64,000 nucleotides of DNA from Cytophagaceae bacterium (lineage in GTDB: Bacteria > Bacteroidota > Bacteroidia > Cytophagales > Flexibacteraceae), in NCBI GenBank assembly GCA_027485575.1, contig JAIXQU010000115.1, positions 1-64,000 of the forward strand. The letters are read 5' to 3'. The position numbers and the translations under genes are program-made. The notes beneath the pieces were generated by a model. The model saw only the letters and a program-made list of their open reading frames with translations. It was not told where the DNA came from and made no database searches. This document shows positions 28,450 through 38,260 of this stretch, in pieces (the stretch's first letter is position 1; each line of letters opens with the position of its first letter).

Positions 28450-29427
28450 TTATTTAATATCTGTCAACTTTTCCAGGGTTTTAAGCGGAACCTGAAGAAC
28501 GCTTCCCGACCCGATTCCTTTAGGGAAAGACAAGGTATCTGAAATGTCTTTCCATTTTTTAAAATCCCTTGTCGCCATCGCACCGATTTTCCTATTCCGA
28601 TACTTGTGAAAATAAACTACAAATTGGCTGTCTATTCGCGTGCCTGTAGGAGCTTCTGCCCATGTGCGCCGGCTTATCAAATTGGGTTTGATGGAATATC
28701 CATTGGTTAGGCTCCCGGATGTGCTCATTTTAATATTGTTCTGAATGTTCTTGCCCATCTGCGTTCCATCTTTATAAAACATCATAATCCGACCGCTATC
28801 TGTAGAAATGGAGGCATCAGAACAATTGAATCCAGCCTCAAAAAACAACTCGGTCGGTCCCCAGGACCTTAGATCTGAACTAAACTTACGGTAAATCCTG
28901 TTGTTGAATTTGAAACCCGATGGCAAGGAATCATTTTGTTTGTCAGAATCCTTAAATTTTCCCGGAACCGTGCTTGACCAAAATATCATAAACCGCTGCT
29001 CATCTGCATCATATAAAAGCTCTGGAGATTTGGCATTCAAGACCAATGAGTCATTTTCCATGACCGGAATTAATCTTTGGGCTGCCCAGTCTATTAGGTT
29101 TTTTGAATATGAATATCCGAGATCTTTCCTGCCTGGTCCAGTTGCCCAAACCAAATGATACATACCATCTGGTGTTTGCGATAAATGGGGATCCAGCATG
29201 ACATAATCGCCAATTCCGGGCTTGGCAAAGCTCTTTCCACCTTTGAGTAATTGCCACTTAAACCCATCTTCAGACCAGGCCAAATGAAGCCCCGATCCGC
29301 CATCTCCAAAATGGTATGCATAGATAAAAGGGTCCATTTTTTTCTTTTTTCCAGGTAGAATCCAAAAACCGGTCAGGATTAATATCAGGCAAATGAAAAT
29401 TGGGGTCTTACTATAATTTTTGGTCAT
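28450..29427 (-). CDS. Glycoside hydrolase family 43-like five-bladed propeller protein
   Basis: Membrane anchor/signal, HLAWSEDGFKW, YVMLDPHLSQTPDGMYHLVWATG, KSPELLYDADEQRFMIFWSST. Confidence 0.75.
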   Translation of the reverse strand: MTKNYSKTPIFICLILILTGFWILPGKKKKMDPFIYAYHFGDGGSGLHLAWSEDGFKWQLLKGGKSFAKPGIGDYVMLDPHLSQTPDGMYHLVWATGPGRKDLGYSYSKNLIDWAAQRLIPVMENDSLVLNAKSPELLYDADEQRFMIFWSSTVPGKFKDSDKQNDSLPSGFKFNNRIYRKFSSDLRSWGPTELFFEAGFNCSDASISTDSGRIMMFYKDGTQMGKNIQNNIKMSTSGSLTNGYSIKPNLISRRTWAEAPTGTRIDSQFVVYFHKYRNRKIGAMATRDFKKWKDISDTLSFPKGIGSGSVLQVPLKTLEKLTDIK

Positions 29428-29642
29428 TGTTATTTCAAAAAGTCATTGGAAAATACCAGGATTTATAGATATGTGAATTCGATTTTAATGGAAACTAAGT
29501 TAAAAACTCCCCTTTTAAAAATTGAAATTACCAAACTTGATGTTTCAAACAAAATGAAAAAAAAACTGATTTTAAACAATGTTTTTGTTTCCATAGTTAT
29601 TAATCTGGGTTTTATTTGTTTGTTTCATTGTGGTTTTTATAC

Positions 29643-29677
29643 TAGAAAAAAGCTGCGCCAAAGGTGTAGCTTTTTCT
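29643..29677 (+). terminator. Rho-independent terminator-like hairpin
   Basis: AAAAAAGCTGCGCC-AAA-GGTGTAGCTTTTTC; stem GCTGCGCC/GGTGTAGC (29652-29659/29663-29670) followed by T5CT4. Confidence 0.7.
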
Positions 29678-29778
29678 TTTTCAGGCTATTTAAATGGAAA
29701 ATTTAAAACTTAAGCCACTAATTTTTTATCGGATGGCTTAATATCCTTTGCTTTGCAATTATAATTCAATTTCCATTC

Positions 29779-30510
29779 ATGCGACTTCGGGCCGAAAATC
29801 TCTTCAAAAAATACAAAAGCCGATTGGTAGTGAATGATGTATCCGTTCATGTAGATCAAGGTGAAATCGTTGGGCTTTTGGGACCAAATGGCGCCGGGAA
29901 AACCACTTCATTTTATATGATTGTTGGTTTAATAAAACCAAATTCTGGTCAAATATTTCTTGATAACGAAGAAATTACAAACATCCCGATGTATAAAAGA
30001 GCCCAGAAGGGTGTTGGATATCTGGCCCAGGAAGCTTCCGTTTTCAGAACCCTGACGGTTGAGGAAAATATCCTTGGAGTTTTGGAGATGACCGATCTTT
30101 CAAGGTCACAGCAAATAGAAAAAATGGAGGGCTTGTTAGAGGAATTCAGCCTTACGCATGTACGGAAAAACCTGGGCAAAGTCCTTTCAGGGGGTGAGAG
30201 AAGAAGGACTGAAATCGCCAGGGCATTGGCTGTAAACCCAAGTTTTGTCCTTCTGGATGAGCCATTTGCGGGTGTAGATCCCATTGCCGTGGAAGAAATT
30301 CAAACCATCGTTTCCAAGTTGAAGAAAAAAAATATTGGCATTTTAATTACCGACCACAATGTGATTGAAACATTAAGCATCACCGATAGAGCCTATCTTC
30401 TTTTCGAAGGTAAAATATTAAAAAGCGGAACCCCGGAAGAACTTGCTGCCGACGAAACCGTTAGAAGGGTTTATCTCGGTAGAAATTTTGAACTGAAAAA
30501 GAAGTTTTAG
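29779..30510 (+). CDS. lptB: LPS export ABC transporter ATP-binding protein
   Basis: [66 protein letters not shown]. Confidence 0.95.
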   Translation: MRLRAENLFKKYKSRLVVNDVSVHVDQGEIVGLLGPNGAGKTTSFYMIVGLIKPNSGQIFLDNEEITNIPMYKRAQKGVGYLAQEASVFRTLTVEENILGVLEMTDLSRSQQIEKMEGLLEEFSLTHVRKNLGKVLSGGERRRTEIARALAVNPSFVLLDEPFAGVDPIAVEEIQTIVSKLKKKNIGILITDHNVIETLSITDRAYLLFEGKILKSGTPEELAADETVRRVYLGRNFELKKKF

Positions 30511-30512
30511 GC

Positions 30513-31016
30513 TCAGGAAGCCATTTTCTGGCAAATTTTTTCCAACCATCTTTTATCTGTCAGGTCGAAGTCATTCACGATTGCACTATCAATATCAAGA
30601 ACAGCAATGATGGATGCGGCTGATTCCAAAGATTCCACAAAGCCTGTTTGCAAGCCAAAAACAGGAACAACAATCTCAGACCTTGAAAGTGCAGAACAGG
30701 CTATATGGCCAGGGAAAAGCTCCACATCGGGAACCAAAATCGTCTGACCCTCTTCCCAGGCTTTTCCACAAACTCCCTTTCCAAATGGAATTCGTGTACA
30801 TGCGATTGGCCCTTGAAAAGGCCCTAAAACCAAATCACTTTCTTTTACAAAATAAAAACCAACCCAATGAAAATCAAATACTTGTTTAATTGCGGCAACG
30901 GTGTTGGCCATATTGGCGATTAAATCATCCTCACCAGCCCAAAGTGCTTCCAATTGTGGAAAAAGAGATTCATATTTTTCTTCTTTTGTGCCTTTAGCAA
31001 GTATGATTTCTTCCAT
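30513..31016 (-). CDS. GAF-domain protein, free methionine-(R)-sulfoxide reductase-like
   Basis: FHWVGFYFVKESDLVLGPFQGPIACTRIPFGKGVCGKAWEEGQTILVPDVELFPGHIACSALSRSEIVVP with conserved Cys. Confidence 0.9.
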   Translation of the reverse strand: MEEIILAKGTKEEKYESLFPQLEALWAGEDDLIANMANTVAAIKQVFDFHWVGFYFVKESDLVLGPFQGPIACTRIPFGKGVCGKAWEEGQTILVPDVELFPGHIACSALSRSEIVVPVFGLQTGFVESLESAASIIAVLDIDSAIVNDFDLTDKRWLEKICQKMAS

Positions 31017-31203
31017 GGAAACAATTAATGAAATTTAAAGAGATATGACTGAAAATATGGTCTTTAATTGAAATCAGATTGTCCTGATTCAGATTTATGA
31101 TTTCAAAAAGCATCGCGTGTAAAAATGCAAATAAAGAACCAAAACAAGGCCTTTTCAAATTAGGAGTTGATAAATTTCATTCGGTAACTTTGCCACGATA
31201 AGC

Positions 31204-32421
31204 ATGGCAAAAACTTCCTTAGTTTCGTTTATTTCAAATCGGCTGGAATACCAGAGTGGAAACTCTTTTTCAGCTTCTGTAATTGGTATTGCCAAGATTT
31301 CTATTGCACTGGGAATTTCAATTTTAGTGACTTCACTTTTGATTTATGAAGGCTTCAGGGAGGAAATACAAAACAGGATTTTTTCGGTTTCCGGTCACAT
31401 TAGCCTTCGCCAGTTTTCTACAGGGACCTTGTATGAGGAAAAAGCACTTGAAAAAAATGCAGAATTCCTGGACAAACTGAAAAAACTGCCTGAGATAACC
31501 CATATCCAGTCTTTCGCCTACAAACCCGCTTTGATTGGAGCAGAAAATGAAGTTTCCGGCATTGTTTTAAAGGGCATTTCGAGCGACTTCAACTTTAAAA
31601 TTTTTGAACCCAACCTTATTCAAAAACCACGGAAAAAACAACCTGAAGAGGGTGAAATCTGGATAAGCCAAAAGCTGGCAAAAACTATGCAGCTGGCAAA
31701 AAATAAGGAGATTGTTTTATTTTTTATTCAGAATCCACCCAGGTACCGCAAGGTTAAAATTACTGCAATATTTCAAACAGGAATTGAGGATGTGGACGAC
31801 AATGTTGGCTTTGTATCTCAAAATTTATTACAGGAACTCAATGAATGGGGGCCAAATCAAGTGGGTGGCTTTGAGGTTTTTGTCAATGATTTCAAGCATA
31901 TGGATTTTTTTCTGGAAAATATCGGGAAAGAACTTCCTTATAACATTGGACTTGAAACCGTTACGCAGACGTATATCCAACTTTTTGATTGGTTGAATGT
32001 GATTGCCAGAAATGTGCTCATTATGTTCATTTTAATTTCCATTGTGGCTGGATTTAATCTGGCAGCTACATTGTTAATCATGGTTTTGGAAAGGAAGCAA
32101 ATGATTGGGGTGTTTAAATCTATGGGAGCTCAAAATAGCCTTATACGAAAGGTTTTTGTTAGAAATGGCATCAAAATAATGGTTCAAGGGATGCTGTTGG
32201 GAAATGGGATTGCACTTGCCATTTGCTTCCTGCAGGATACCTTTAAGATTGTAGACCTCAATCCTGAGAATTACTATCTAAACTCAGTGCCCATTTCATG
32301 GAATTGGCCTGGAATTTTAGGAATTAATATTGGCGTTCTGGCAATTACCTGGTTGGTGATTCTGATTCCTGTTCGGGTTGTCAATAAAATAAATCCTTCA
32401 GAGGCAATCCGCCAGGGCTAA
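31204..32421 (+). CDS. FtsX-like ABC transporter permease (LolC/E-type)
   Basis: N-term TM + long extracytoplasmic loop, C-term MVLERKQMIGVFKSMGAQNSLIRKVFVRNG and VVNKINPSEAIRQG. Confidence 0.9.
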   Translation: MAKTSLVSFISNRLEYQSGNSFSASVIGIAKISIALGISILVTSLLIYEGFREEIQNRIFSVSGHISLRQFSTGTLYEEKALEKNAEFLDKLKKLPEITHIQSFAYKPALIGAENEVSGIVLKGISSDFNFKIFEPNLIQKPRKKQPEEGEIWISQKLAKTMQLAKNKEIVLFFIQNPPRYRKVKITAIFQTGIEDVDDNVGFVSQNLLQELNEWGPNQVGGFEVFVNDFKHMDFFLENIGKELPYNIGLETVTQTYIQLFDWLNVIARNVLIMFILISIVAGFNLAATLLIMVLERKQMIGVFKSMGAQNSLIRKVFVRNGIKIMVQGMLLGNGIALAICFLQDTFKIVDLNPENYYLNSVPISWNWPGILGINIGVLAITWLVILIPVRVVNKINPSEAIRQG

Positions 32422-32523
32422 ATTTTAGCTTGCTGCCTAAATATCATCACCAAACGGCAGTTCCTTCTACCACCGATACTTGAATCAGTAGCGGCATTTC
32501 ACTATAACTTTCTATAAAAGTGA

Positions 32524-32655
32524 TTAATCCCGGATTTGTCGCTGGGACCTCGTTATGAGCAACTAACCCAGACCGCAGCGCTATGCGGGGTTAGCCGCGG
32601 AATACCGGCCTGTTGGCAGACTAGGATTTCCTAATGGAAATTCCGGGATAAATTA
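32524..32655 (+). repeat. Degenerate intergenic repeat element, copy B (boundaries approximate)
   Basis: Arms 32530-32566 and 32624-32655 match copy A; interior contains bulged hairpin CTAACC-CAGA-CCGCA-gcgcta-TGCGG-GGTTAG. Confidence 0.65.
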
Positions 32656-32703
32656 CCAGAGAAATGGGGTTTGATATTCAAGACAGATTGAAGATTACTT
32701 CAC

Positions 32704-32737
32704 AAAAAAAGCCTCTGTTTTTGACAAGGGCTTTTTA
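32704..32737. terminator. Bidirectional terminator-like hairpin between convergent genes
   Basis: AAAAAGCC (32706-32713) / GGCTTTTT (32729-32736) with A-run and T-run flanks, between FtsX-like (+) and YceI (-). Confidence 0.6.
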
Positions 32738-32772
32738 ATAAATGGTTAAACCGTTTTTTATGAACTTTTTAA

Positions 32773-33375
32773 TTATTCGCCAGCCTCAAGATTCAAATCA
32801 ATTACGAAATCATCATAAATTAATTTATCGCCAAGACCTTCGAAAAATTTACCAGAGCGAAATTTGATGTCAAACTTGGTTCTATCAACGGTAATTTTTG
32901 CGGTAGCTTTCACGCCTTTTGGGCTTGTGGTGATAGTAGCCGGAAAAGTAACTTCATTGGTAATGCCTTTGATGGTCAATTTACCGGTTACATCATATTC
33001 GTTTCCTTTTGCAGGAACTACTTTTTGAATTTCAAAATGTGCTGTTTTGTGCTTGTCAATTGAGAAAAATTCTTCAGAACGTAAGTGGCCCAAAAAGTTT
33101 CCATTGGTTTCTTTGTCTGTAATATCTGTACAAGCCAAAGAGTTCATATCGATATCGAATGCACCACCAGTCACCATTTTGCCATTTGATTCCAAAGAAC
33201 CGCTGGCTAATTTTAGTGTACCATCATGTTTTCCAGTTACTTTGCTTGCAACCCACTTTAAAGTTGATTTTGCAACGTTCACTTTAAATCCACCACTCAC
33301 TTTACCAGTGAAAGCTGAACCTACCAGCAATGAACCTACCAGGGCCATTGCTGCAAGAGATTTGAATTTTGTCAT
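32773..33375 (-). CDS. YceI-family protein
   Basis: MTKFKSLAAMALVGSLLVGSAFTG signal; FKVNVAKSTLKWVASKVTGKHDGTLKLASGSL; ORF track start at 33444 likely overextended. Confidence 0.9.
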   Translation of the reverse strand: MTKFKSLAAMALVGSLLVGSAFTGKVSGGFKVNVAKSTLKWVASKVTGKHDGTLKLASGSLESNGKMVTGGAFDIDMNSLACTDITDKETNGNFLGHLRSEEFFSIDKHKTAHFEIQKVVPAKGNEYDVTGKLTIKGITNEVTFPATITTSPKGVKATAKITVDRTKFDIKFRSGKFFEGLGDKLIYDDFVIDLNLEAGE

Positions 33376-33400
33376 TTTCTGTTTTGTATATTGTTGAATA

Positions 33401-34108
33401 TTAATTCCTTGGATTGGTTGCCCAGACCGAAAGTTCCGGTACAAAGGCTTTTTCAGGTAACATCAAAACCGACACTATTGTTTGAGCCAATTGTTCTGGC
33501 CCAAGTTTAAAGTCGATTTCCTTTCGTTCTTCTCTTTCAGGATTTCCCAAAGCAGTTGTTACTTCTGAAGGATTCACCTGAAAAACCCTGATGTTGAATG
33601 GCCTCAATTCTTCCATGAGGCTTTGTGTGAAACCTCTTAATGCAAATTTGGAGGCAGAATAAGCTGATCCGTTGGCAAAACCTTTCATTGAAGATGTTGA
33701 GGCAACGTTGACAATACTGCCGGCTTTTTTACCTTTCATTAGCGGTAAAGCCTTCTTTACCATCATGATGGGTCCAAAAATATTAACACCAAAAACCCTG
33801 TGGTAGCTTTCTATTGGTGTTTCTTCAACGGAAGCAAATTCTCCAAGTCCTGCATTGTTAATCAATACATCCAATTTGTTGCTCCAGTTTTCTGCAACCC
33901 AATCAAACACCTTGTTCACATCTTCCTGCTTGCTTACATCAGATTCTATCCAGGCACAACCAATTTGATTGGCTGCTTTTTCCAGTCGTTCTTTGCTTCT
34001 GCCTGTTATCAAAACTTTTGCGCCCAAATCGCTCAATTTTTTTGCAGTAGCTTTTCCGATTCCGGAAGACCCACCAGTAATAATTATTGTTTTGCCCGCA
34101 AACTCCAT
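33401..34108 (-). CDS. Short-chain dehydrogenase/reductase
   Basis: IIITGGSSGIGKATAKKL, NNAGLGEF, YSASKFALRGFTQ. Confidence 0.94.
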   Translation of the reverse strand: MEFAGKTIIITGGSSGIGKATAKKLSDLGAKVLITGRSKERLEKAANQIGCAWIESDVSKQEDVNKVFDWVAENWSNKLDVLINNAGLGEFASVEETPIESYHRVFGVNIFGPIMMVKKALPLMKGKKAGSIVNVASTSSMKGFANGSAYSASKFALRGFTQSLMEELRPFNIRVFQVNPSEVTTALGNPEREERKEIDFKLGPEQLAQTIVSVLMLPEKAFVPELSVWATNPRN

Positions 34109-34167
34109 TAGATTAATTGTATATACAGCTAATTCTGTGCCATAATTATTTTTATCTGTTTTTAACT

Positions 34168-37100
34168 CTATTCTTCTCCTAAGTCGTCACAATGCCACAA
34201 GTGTTGAACCTTTGGAGAAGGCGGCATTGCTGGTGCGCCCGCCTGTTTAGCCAATATCATTTTTTGGATAATACGTTGACGTTCAGTTTCTATTTCTTTT
34301 TCAAGCACCCTCGTTTCGTCCAAATCAAAATATTTAACACCTTCAATGAATGTTTTTTCAGCCCTGGCATAAATTGATAATGGGTTGTCAGTCCAAATGA
34401 CAAAGTCAGCATCTTTTCCTTCCTTTAAACTGCCAATCTGTTTATCCAGATGCAAAAGTTTGGAAGGATTCAGCGTTACCATTTTCCAGGCTTCCTCTTC
34501 TGAAATCCCACCGTATTTCATTGTCTTTGCCGCTTCCTGGTTCAATCTTCTCGCCATTTCGGCGTCATCAGAATTGATGGCCACCGTAACACCTGCCTTG
34601 TGCAAAAGTGCTGCATTGTACGGAATGGCGTCTTTTACCTCCATTTTATATGCCCACCAATCTGAAAAAGTAGAAGCTCCTGCTCCATGTTTTTTCATTT
34701 TATCTGCCACTTTATACCCTTCCAGAATATGTGTAAAAGTATTGACAGTAAAGCCCATGCTGTCACCCACATGCATCAGCATATTGATTTCGGATTGCAC
34801 ATAGCTATGGCAGGAAATAAATCTTTTTTTATCCAGAATCTCTACCAAAGCTTCGAGTTTCAGGTCTCTCTTAAACTCAGTTTTGGCTGATTTTAAGGCA
34901 AGTTCCTTGTCCGCTTTGTATTGTTTCGCTTTGTGAAAAGCATCATACAACAATTGCTCAACACCCATTCTGGTTTGTGGATATCTAACCGTATTAAAAT
35001 CTCCCCAATTGGATTGTTTTACATTTTCTCCCAAAGCAAATTTTATAAAACCGTCCGCATTGGCAATTTTCATTTCTTCCGGACTCTTTCCCCATTTCAA
35101 CTTAATCAATGAGGATTGACCACCGATGGTATTTGCTGAACCGTGTAATTGCTGAACGGCAGTAACTCCGCCTGCCAAATGCCTGTAAATGTTCACATCA
35201 TCTGCCTCAACCACATCGCCAATTCTAACTTCGGCACTTGTTGTAGATGAACCTTCGTTTACACCTTTCGAAATTGCAATGTGTGAATGTTCGTCAACGA
35301 TACCCGAGGTGACATGTTTTCCTTTGGCATCTATTGTAATGGCCGAACCGGGCGCTTCAAGATTTTTTCCAACTTTTTTGATTTTCCCATTGGCAACCCA
35401 TAAGTCCGCATTTTCAAGTTTCCCTTCCGTTTCATTGGTCCAGATGGTTGCATTTTTAATTATATACTCTTTTTGCTCTGGCACTTGCGCTTGTCCATAT
35501 GCCTGGAATGGATGCCAGATTTTGCCTAAAATTTCAGGCTTTTTCTTTTTTGATGAATCAGCAGCTTTGGCAACAGGCAAGTCAGAAATTCTTTTTGCCG
35601 ACCAGGAGGTTTTTCCAGATGCAAGTCCGGTTACAAATCCGGAAAAGCCATTGCCCTCCTGCCATCCGGAAAATTGAAGCCTGGAACTGGTATCCAATCG
35701 CTTTATCAAACCGAGAAAATTGATTTTACCTGCATCATAACTCCCTTGAAGTTTGGTTTTCTGGGTGTCTTTTTCCAAAACCGTAAAATCATTTTTTCCT
35801 TCCTTTTGCTCAATTCTAAACTTAAAACTGGAATCTTTTCCAATGGTTAGCCGGTAATCGGCAGCAAGGTTTTTGTCCATCAAACTGGTTACCAGATATT
35901 TTTTGCCATTTACCCAGTTTTCTAAAATCTGAGTGCCTGGTTTGAAAATATTTCCCGAAGCCACAAAAAATGACGCCTGCAAACCTGCCTTGATTTGCCC
36001 GATTTGGTTTTCGGCTTTCAATAAAATAGCAGGTTTTGTTGTAAGAGATGCAAGGGCAGCATCTTCTGGCAAACCATTTTCAACTACTTTTTTCAGGTTG
36101 CTCCAAAAACTCTTTTGGTCTTTGAGATCGGTTGAAGTCAAAATAAATTCTACATTTTTTTCGTTCAAAAGCCTTGGATTATGGGCAGCCATTTCCCAAT
36201 GTTTCAGGTCAGAAATGGAAACCAAATCAGCATCCATCGGGTCTTCCACATCCGGCAATTCCGGAAATTGCAACGGTAATATTAAGGGAAATCCAGATGC
36301 CTTGATTTCATTAATCCTTTGATATTCATCGCCTTTGCCTTTGACAATAAGTTTTAAGTTGAATTCCTTGGCCAATCTGGCAGCACGTAAAACCTCGTAT
36401 TTCTGTCCTGTTTCAAAAATGATAGGCAGGTTTTTATTTCTTTGTAGTGCGTCAAGGCCAAGATTGGGGCTTTTGGAACTTTGCTTTTCGTACCAATCCA
36501 AATCAATATAGGTCTGCCTTAACAAAGCTATTGAACCCATTTGAGAACCTGGATATTGTTGGTTGGAACTGCCTTTTTGAAACGACATACCCTGAACTAC
36601 CTTATCTTTTAAAATCAGTTCCGACGTTTTTCCTTCACCCAGCATTGCCAGAAATCCAGTCCCCCGCATGATGCCATCTTTTAATGTACTAACTGCATAT
36701 CCAAAACCATTTTTCCGAAGTTCTTCCGCCTCTTTTGGATTTGGTGTGAAACTGCTTACTGCATCAAATTCCGGTTTTAATGCCTGGTTCCACAAATAGC
36801 TTCCCGCCCTTTTTGATTCATATTGGGGGTTGAAATCAGTCATTTCCATTCTGCCTCCAGGTCCTTTTGGTTGAATTGCTGGTTGGCCATAGCTGGAATT
36901 GATTTCTATAAAAGATGGATAAACCCAGGCACCTTTCATGTCTATGGTTTTTACCTTGGAGGGAAATACAATTTCCTTACCTGCAGATACAATTTTTCCT
37001 TCTTTAACATAGAGTTTTCCATTTTCTATTTTCTGGCCAGGAGCAGAAATTATAGTACAATTAATCAATACAAATTCTATTGGCCGCTCATCTGTAAGTG

Positions 37101-37212
37101 CCGCCTGAGGCAAACCAAACTGAGCAAAGGAGGCTCTGGAAAAAGATAAGATTAACAATGAAACGATTAAAGCCTTGACTGAAAGGCGAATGTTGAAATT
37201 AAATGTGTTCAT
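34168..37212 (-). CDS. Tandem two-domain amidohydrolase-family protein, secreted
   Basis: 1014 aa; C-terminal half has GIVDEHSHIA metal-binding motif and INSDDAEMARRLNQEAAKTMKYGGISEEEAWKMVTLNPSKLL; N-terminal half has the related scaffold but lacks HxH. Confidence 0.88.
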   Translation of the reverse strand: MNTFNFNIRLSVKALIVSLLILSFSRASFAQFGLPQAALTDERPIEFVLINCTIISAPGQKIENGKLYVKEGKIVSAGKEIVFPSKVKTIDMKGAWVYPSFIEINSSYGQPAIQPKGPGGRMEMTDFNPQYESKRAGSYLWNQALKPEFDAVSSFTPNPKEAEELRKNGFGYAVSTLKDGIMRGTGFLAMLGEGKTSELILKDKVVQGMSFQKGSSNQQYPGSQMGSIALLRQTYIDLDWYEKQSSKSPNLGLDALQRNKNLPIIFETGQKYEVLRAARLAKEFNLKLIVKGKGDEYQRINEIKASGFPLILPLQFPELPDVEDPMDADLVSISDLKHWEMAAHNPRLLNEKNVEFILTSTDLKDQKSFWSNLKKVVENGLPEDAALASLTTKPAILLKAENQIGQIKAGLQASFFVASGNIFKPGTQILENWVNGKKYLVTSLMDKNLAADYRLTIGKDSSFKFRIEQKEGKNDFTVLEKDTQKTKLQGSYDAGKINFLGLIKRLDTSSRLQFSGWQEGNGFSGFVTGLASGKTSWSAKRISDLPVAKAADSSKKKKPEILGKIWHPFQAYGQAQVPEQKEYIIKNATIWTNETEGKLENADLWVANGKIKKVGKNLEAPGSAITIDAKGKHVTSGIVDEHSHIAISKGVNEGSSTTSAEVRIGDVVEADDVNIYRHLAGGVTAVQQLHGSANTIGGQSSLIKLKWGKSPEEMKIANADGFIKFALGENVKQSNWGDFNTVRYPQTRMGVEQLLYDAFHKAKQYKADKELALKSAKTEFKRDLKLEALVEILDKKRFISCHSYVQSEINMLMHVGDSMGFTVNTFTHILEGYKVADKMKKHGAGASTFSDWWAYKMEVKDAIPYNAALLHKAGVTVAINSDDAEMARRLNQEAAKTMKYGGISEEEAWKMVTLNPSKLLHLDKQIGSLKEGKDADFVIWTDNPLSIYARAEKTFIEGVKYFDLDETRVLEKEIETERQRIIQKMILAKQAGAPAMPPSPKVQHLWHCDDLGEE

Positions 37213-37231
37213 AAAAATGAAAATCTGGCCT

Positions 37232-37477
37232 TTAGTTTTTTGAAGGTTTTAAAAGATTATCAATGGCTAATGCAAGTTTCCTGTCCTTTTCGGTCACTAA
37301 ATTTCCTGCATCGTGGGTGGTTAGTTCAATACTTACTTTATTGTACACATTAGACCAATTTGGATGATGGTCCATTTTTTCTGCCAAAAAAGCGACCCTG
37401 GTCATGAAAGCAAATGCCTCCTGAAAGTCAGAAAATTGAAAGTTTTGAACCAATTTGTTGTTTTGCTCCTCCCACAT
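37232..37477 (-). CDS. 4a-hydroxytetrahydrobiopterin (pterin-4a-carbinolamine) dehydratase
   Basis: [52 protein letters not shown]. Confidence 0.92.
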   Translation of the reverse strand: MWEEQNNKLVQNFQFSDFQEAFAFMTRVAFLAEKMDHHPNWSNVYNKVSIELTTHDAGNLVTEKDRKLALAIDNLLKPSKN

Positions 37478-37797
37478 GCGTTAAAAATGATGTTTATAAA
37501 GTATAAAAGTAAATGCCTGAAAAGTAAATGGTTAAATAGTGTTATGGCTATTTGTCTCAATGCAAATAAGGCGATTTGCAAGACAATAAGAAATAGCAAA
37601 ACGAATGTAATTTTTTCATTCTATCCAGAAGAAATATGAATATTTTTAGAAATACCTTTGACCTATCAAAAAACAAGTCTGATACCTGACTTGAAATAGT
37701 AAAAATCCCATCCGCTTTCCGAATCGGATAGGACATTGAAACTTCAGATAAATGGCATCAGAACTCAAATTAATAACATTTTTACCAACGTACCGCC

Positions 37798-38082
37798 ATG
37801 CATACCTCCAAATTTATTTTGAAAGAACAATTGGAATTGTTCAAGTTTTCACCATCCGAAGTTTTGAAAGGCGAATGGGAAAAAGTCTACCGCAAATTTT
37901 CCCTTCAAAGAGCCGAACGTTTAGGAAACGCCTTTAAAGGAAAAGTACGGATTATTTTCCGCACGCACGACAATGAAACAAAAGTTGTAGACACCACCAT
38001 CTGGTCTGCCAATGATGACCATATTTCATTGAAAGGTGGTCAATCTATTCCGGTTCGGGCCATTTTAGGCATTGAATTCTAG
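37798..38082 (+). CDS. Conserved hypothetical protein (94 aa)
   Basis: Coherent charged ORF followed by terminator hairpin; no family recognised. Confidence 0.65.
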   Translation: MHTSKFILKEQLELFKFSPSEVLKGEWEKVYRKFSLQRAERLGNAFKGKVRIIFRTHDNETKVVDTTIWSANDDHISLKGGQSIPVRAILGIEF

Positions 38083-38121
38083 AAAAGCATCAACTCAAGT
38101 TTTAATATACTATAATTTTGA

Positions 38122-38147
38122 AACCTGGCTCTGGCCGGGTTTTTTTA
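38122..38147 (+). terminator. Rho-independent terminator
   Basis: AACCTGGC-TCTG-GCCGGGTT then T-run, downstream of 37798..38082. Confidence 0.8.
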
Positions 38148-38260
38148 TGTCCTGACTTTTATAAAATTTTAAGTTAAATCGCTAGATATTGAAAACATCT
38201 CCATATCTTGCTTTCTCGAATTTTAAATCTTTTTCAATACTAATAGACTGATTATCAATT

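Noticed and set aside
32530-32655. Considered whether the element is an integron attC site
   Set aside because: No integrase, no cassette array and no convincing paired RYYYAAC/GTTRRRY cores at both ends
33376-33444. N-terminal extension of the YceI ORF
   Set aside because: Upstream of a clear signal peptide Met and overlapping the SDR gene end; not a likely start
35189-35677. 162-aa plus-strand ORF opposite the amidohydrolase
   Set aside because: Shadow of conserved amidohydrolase codons
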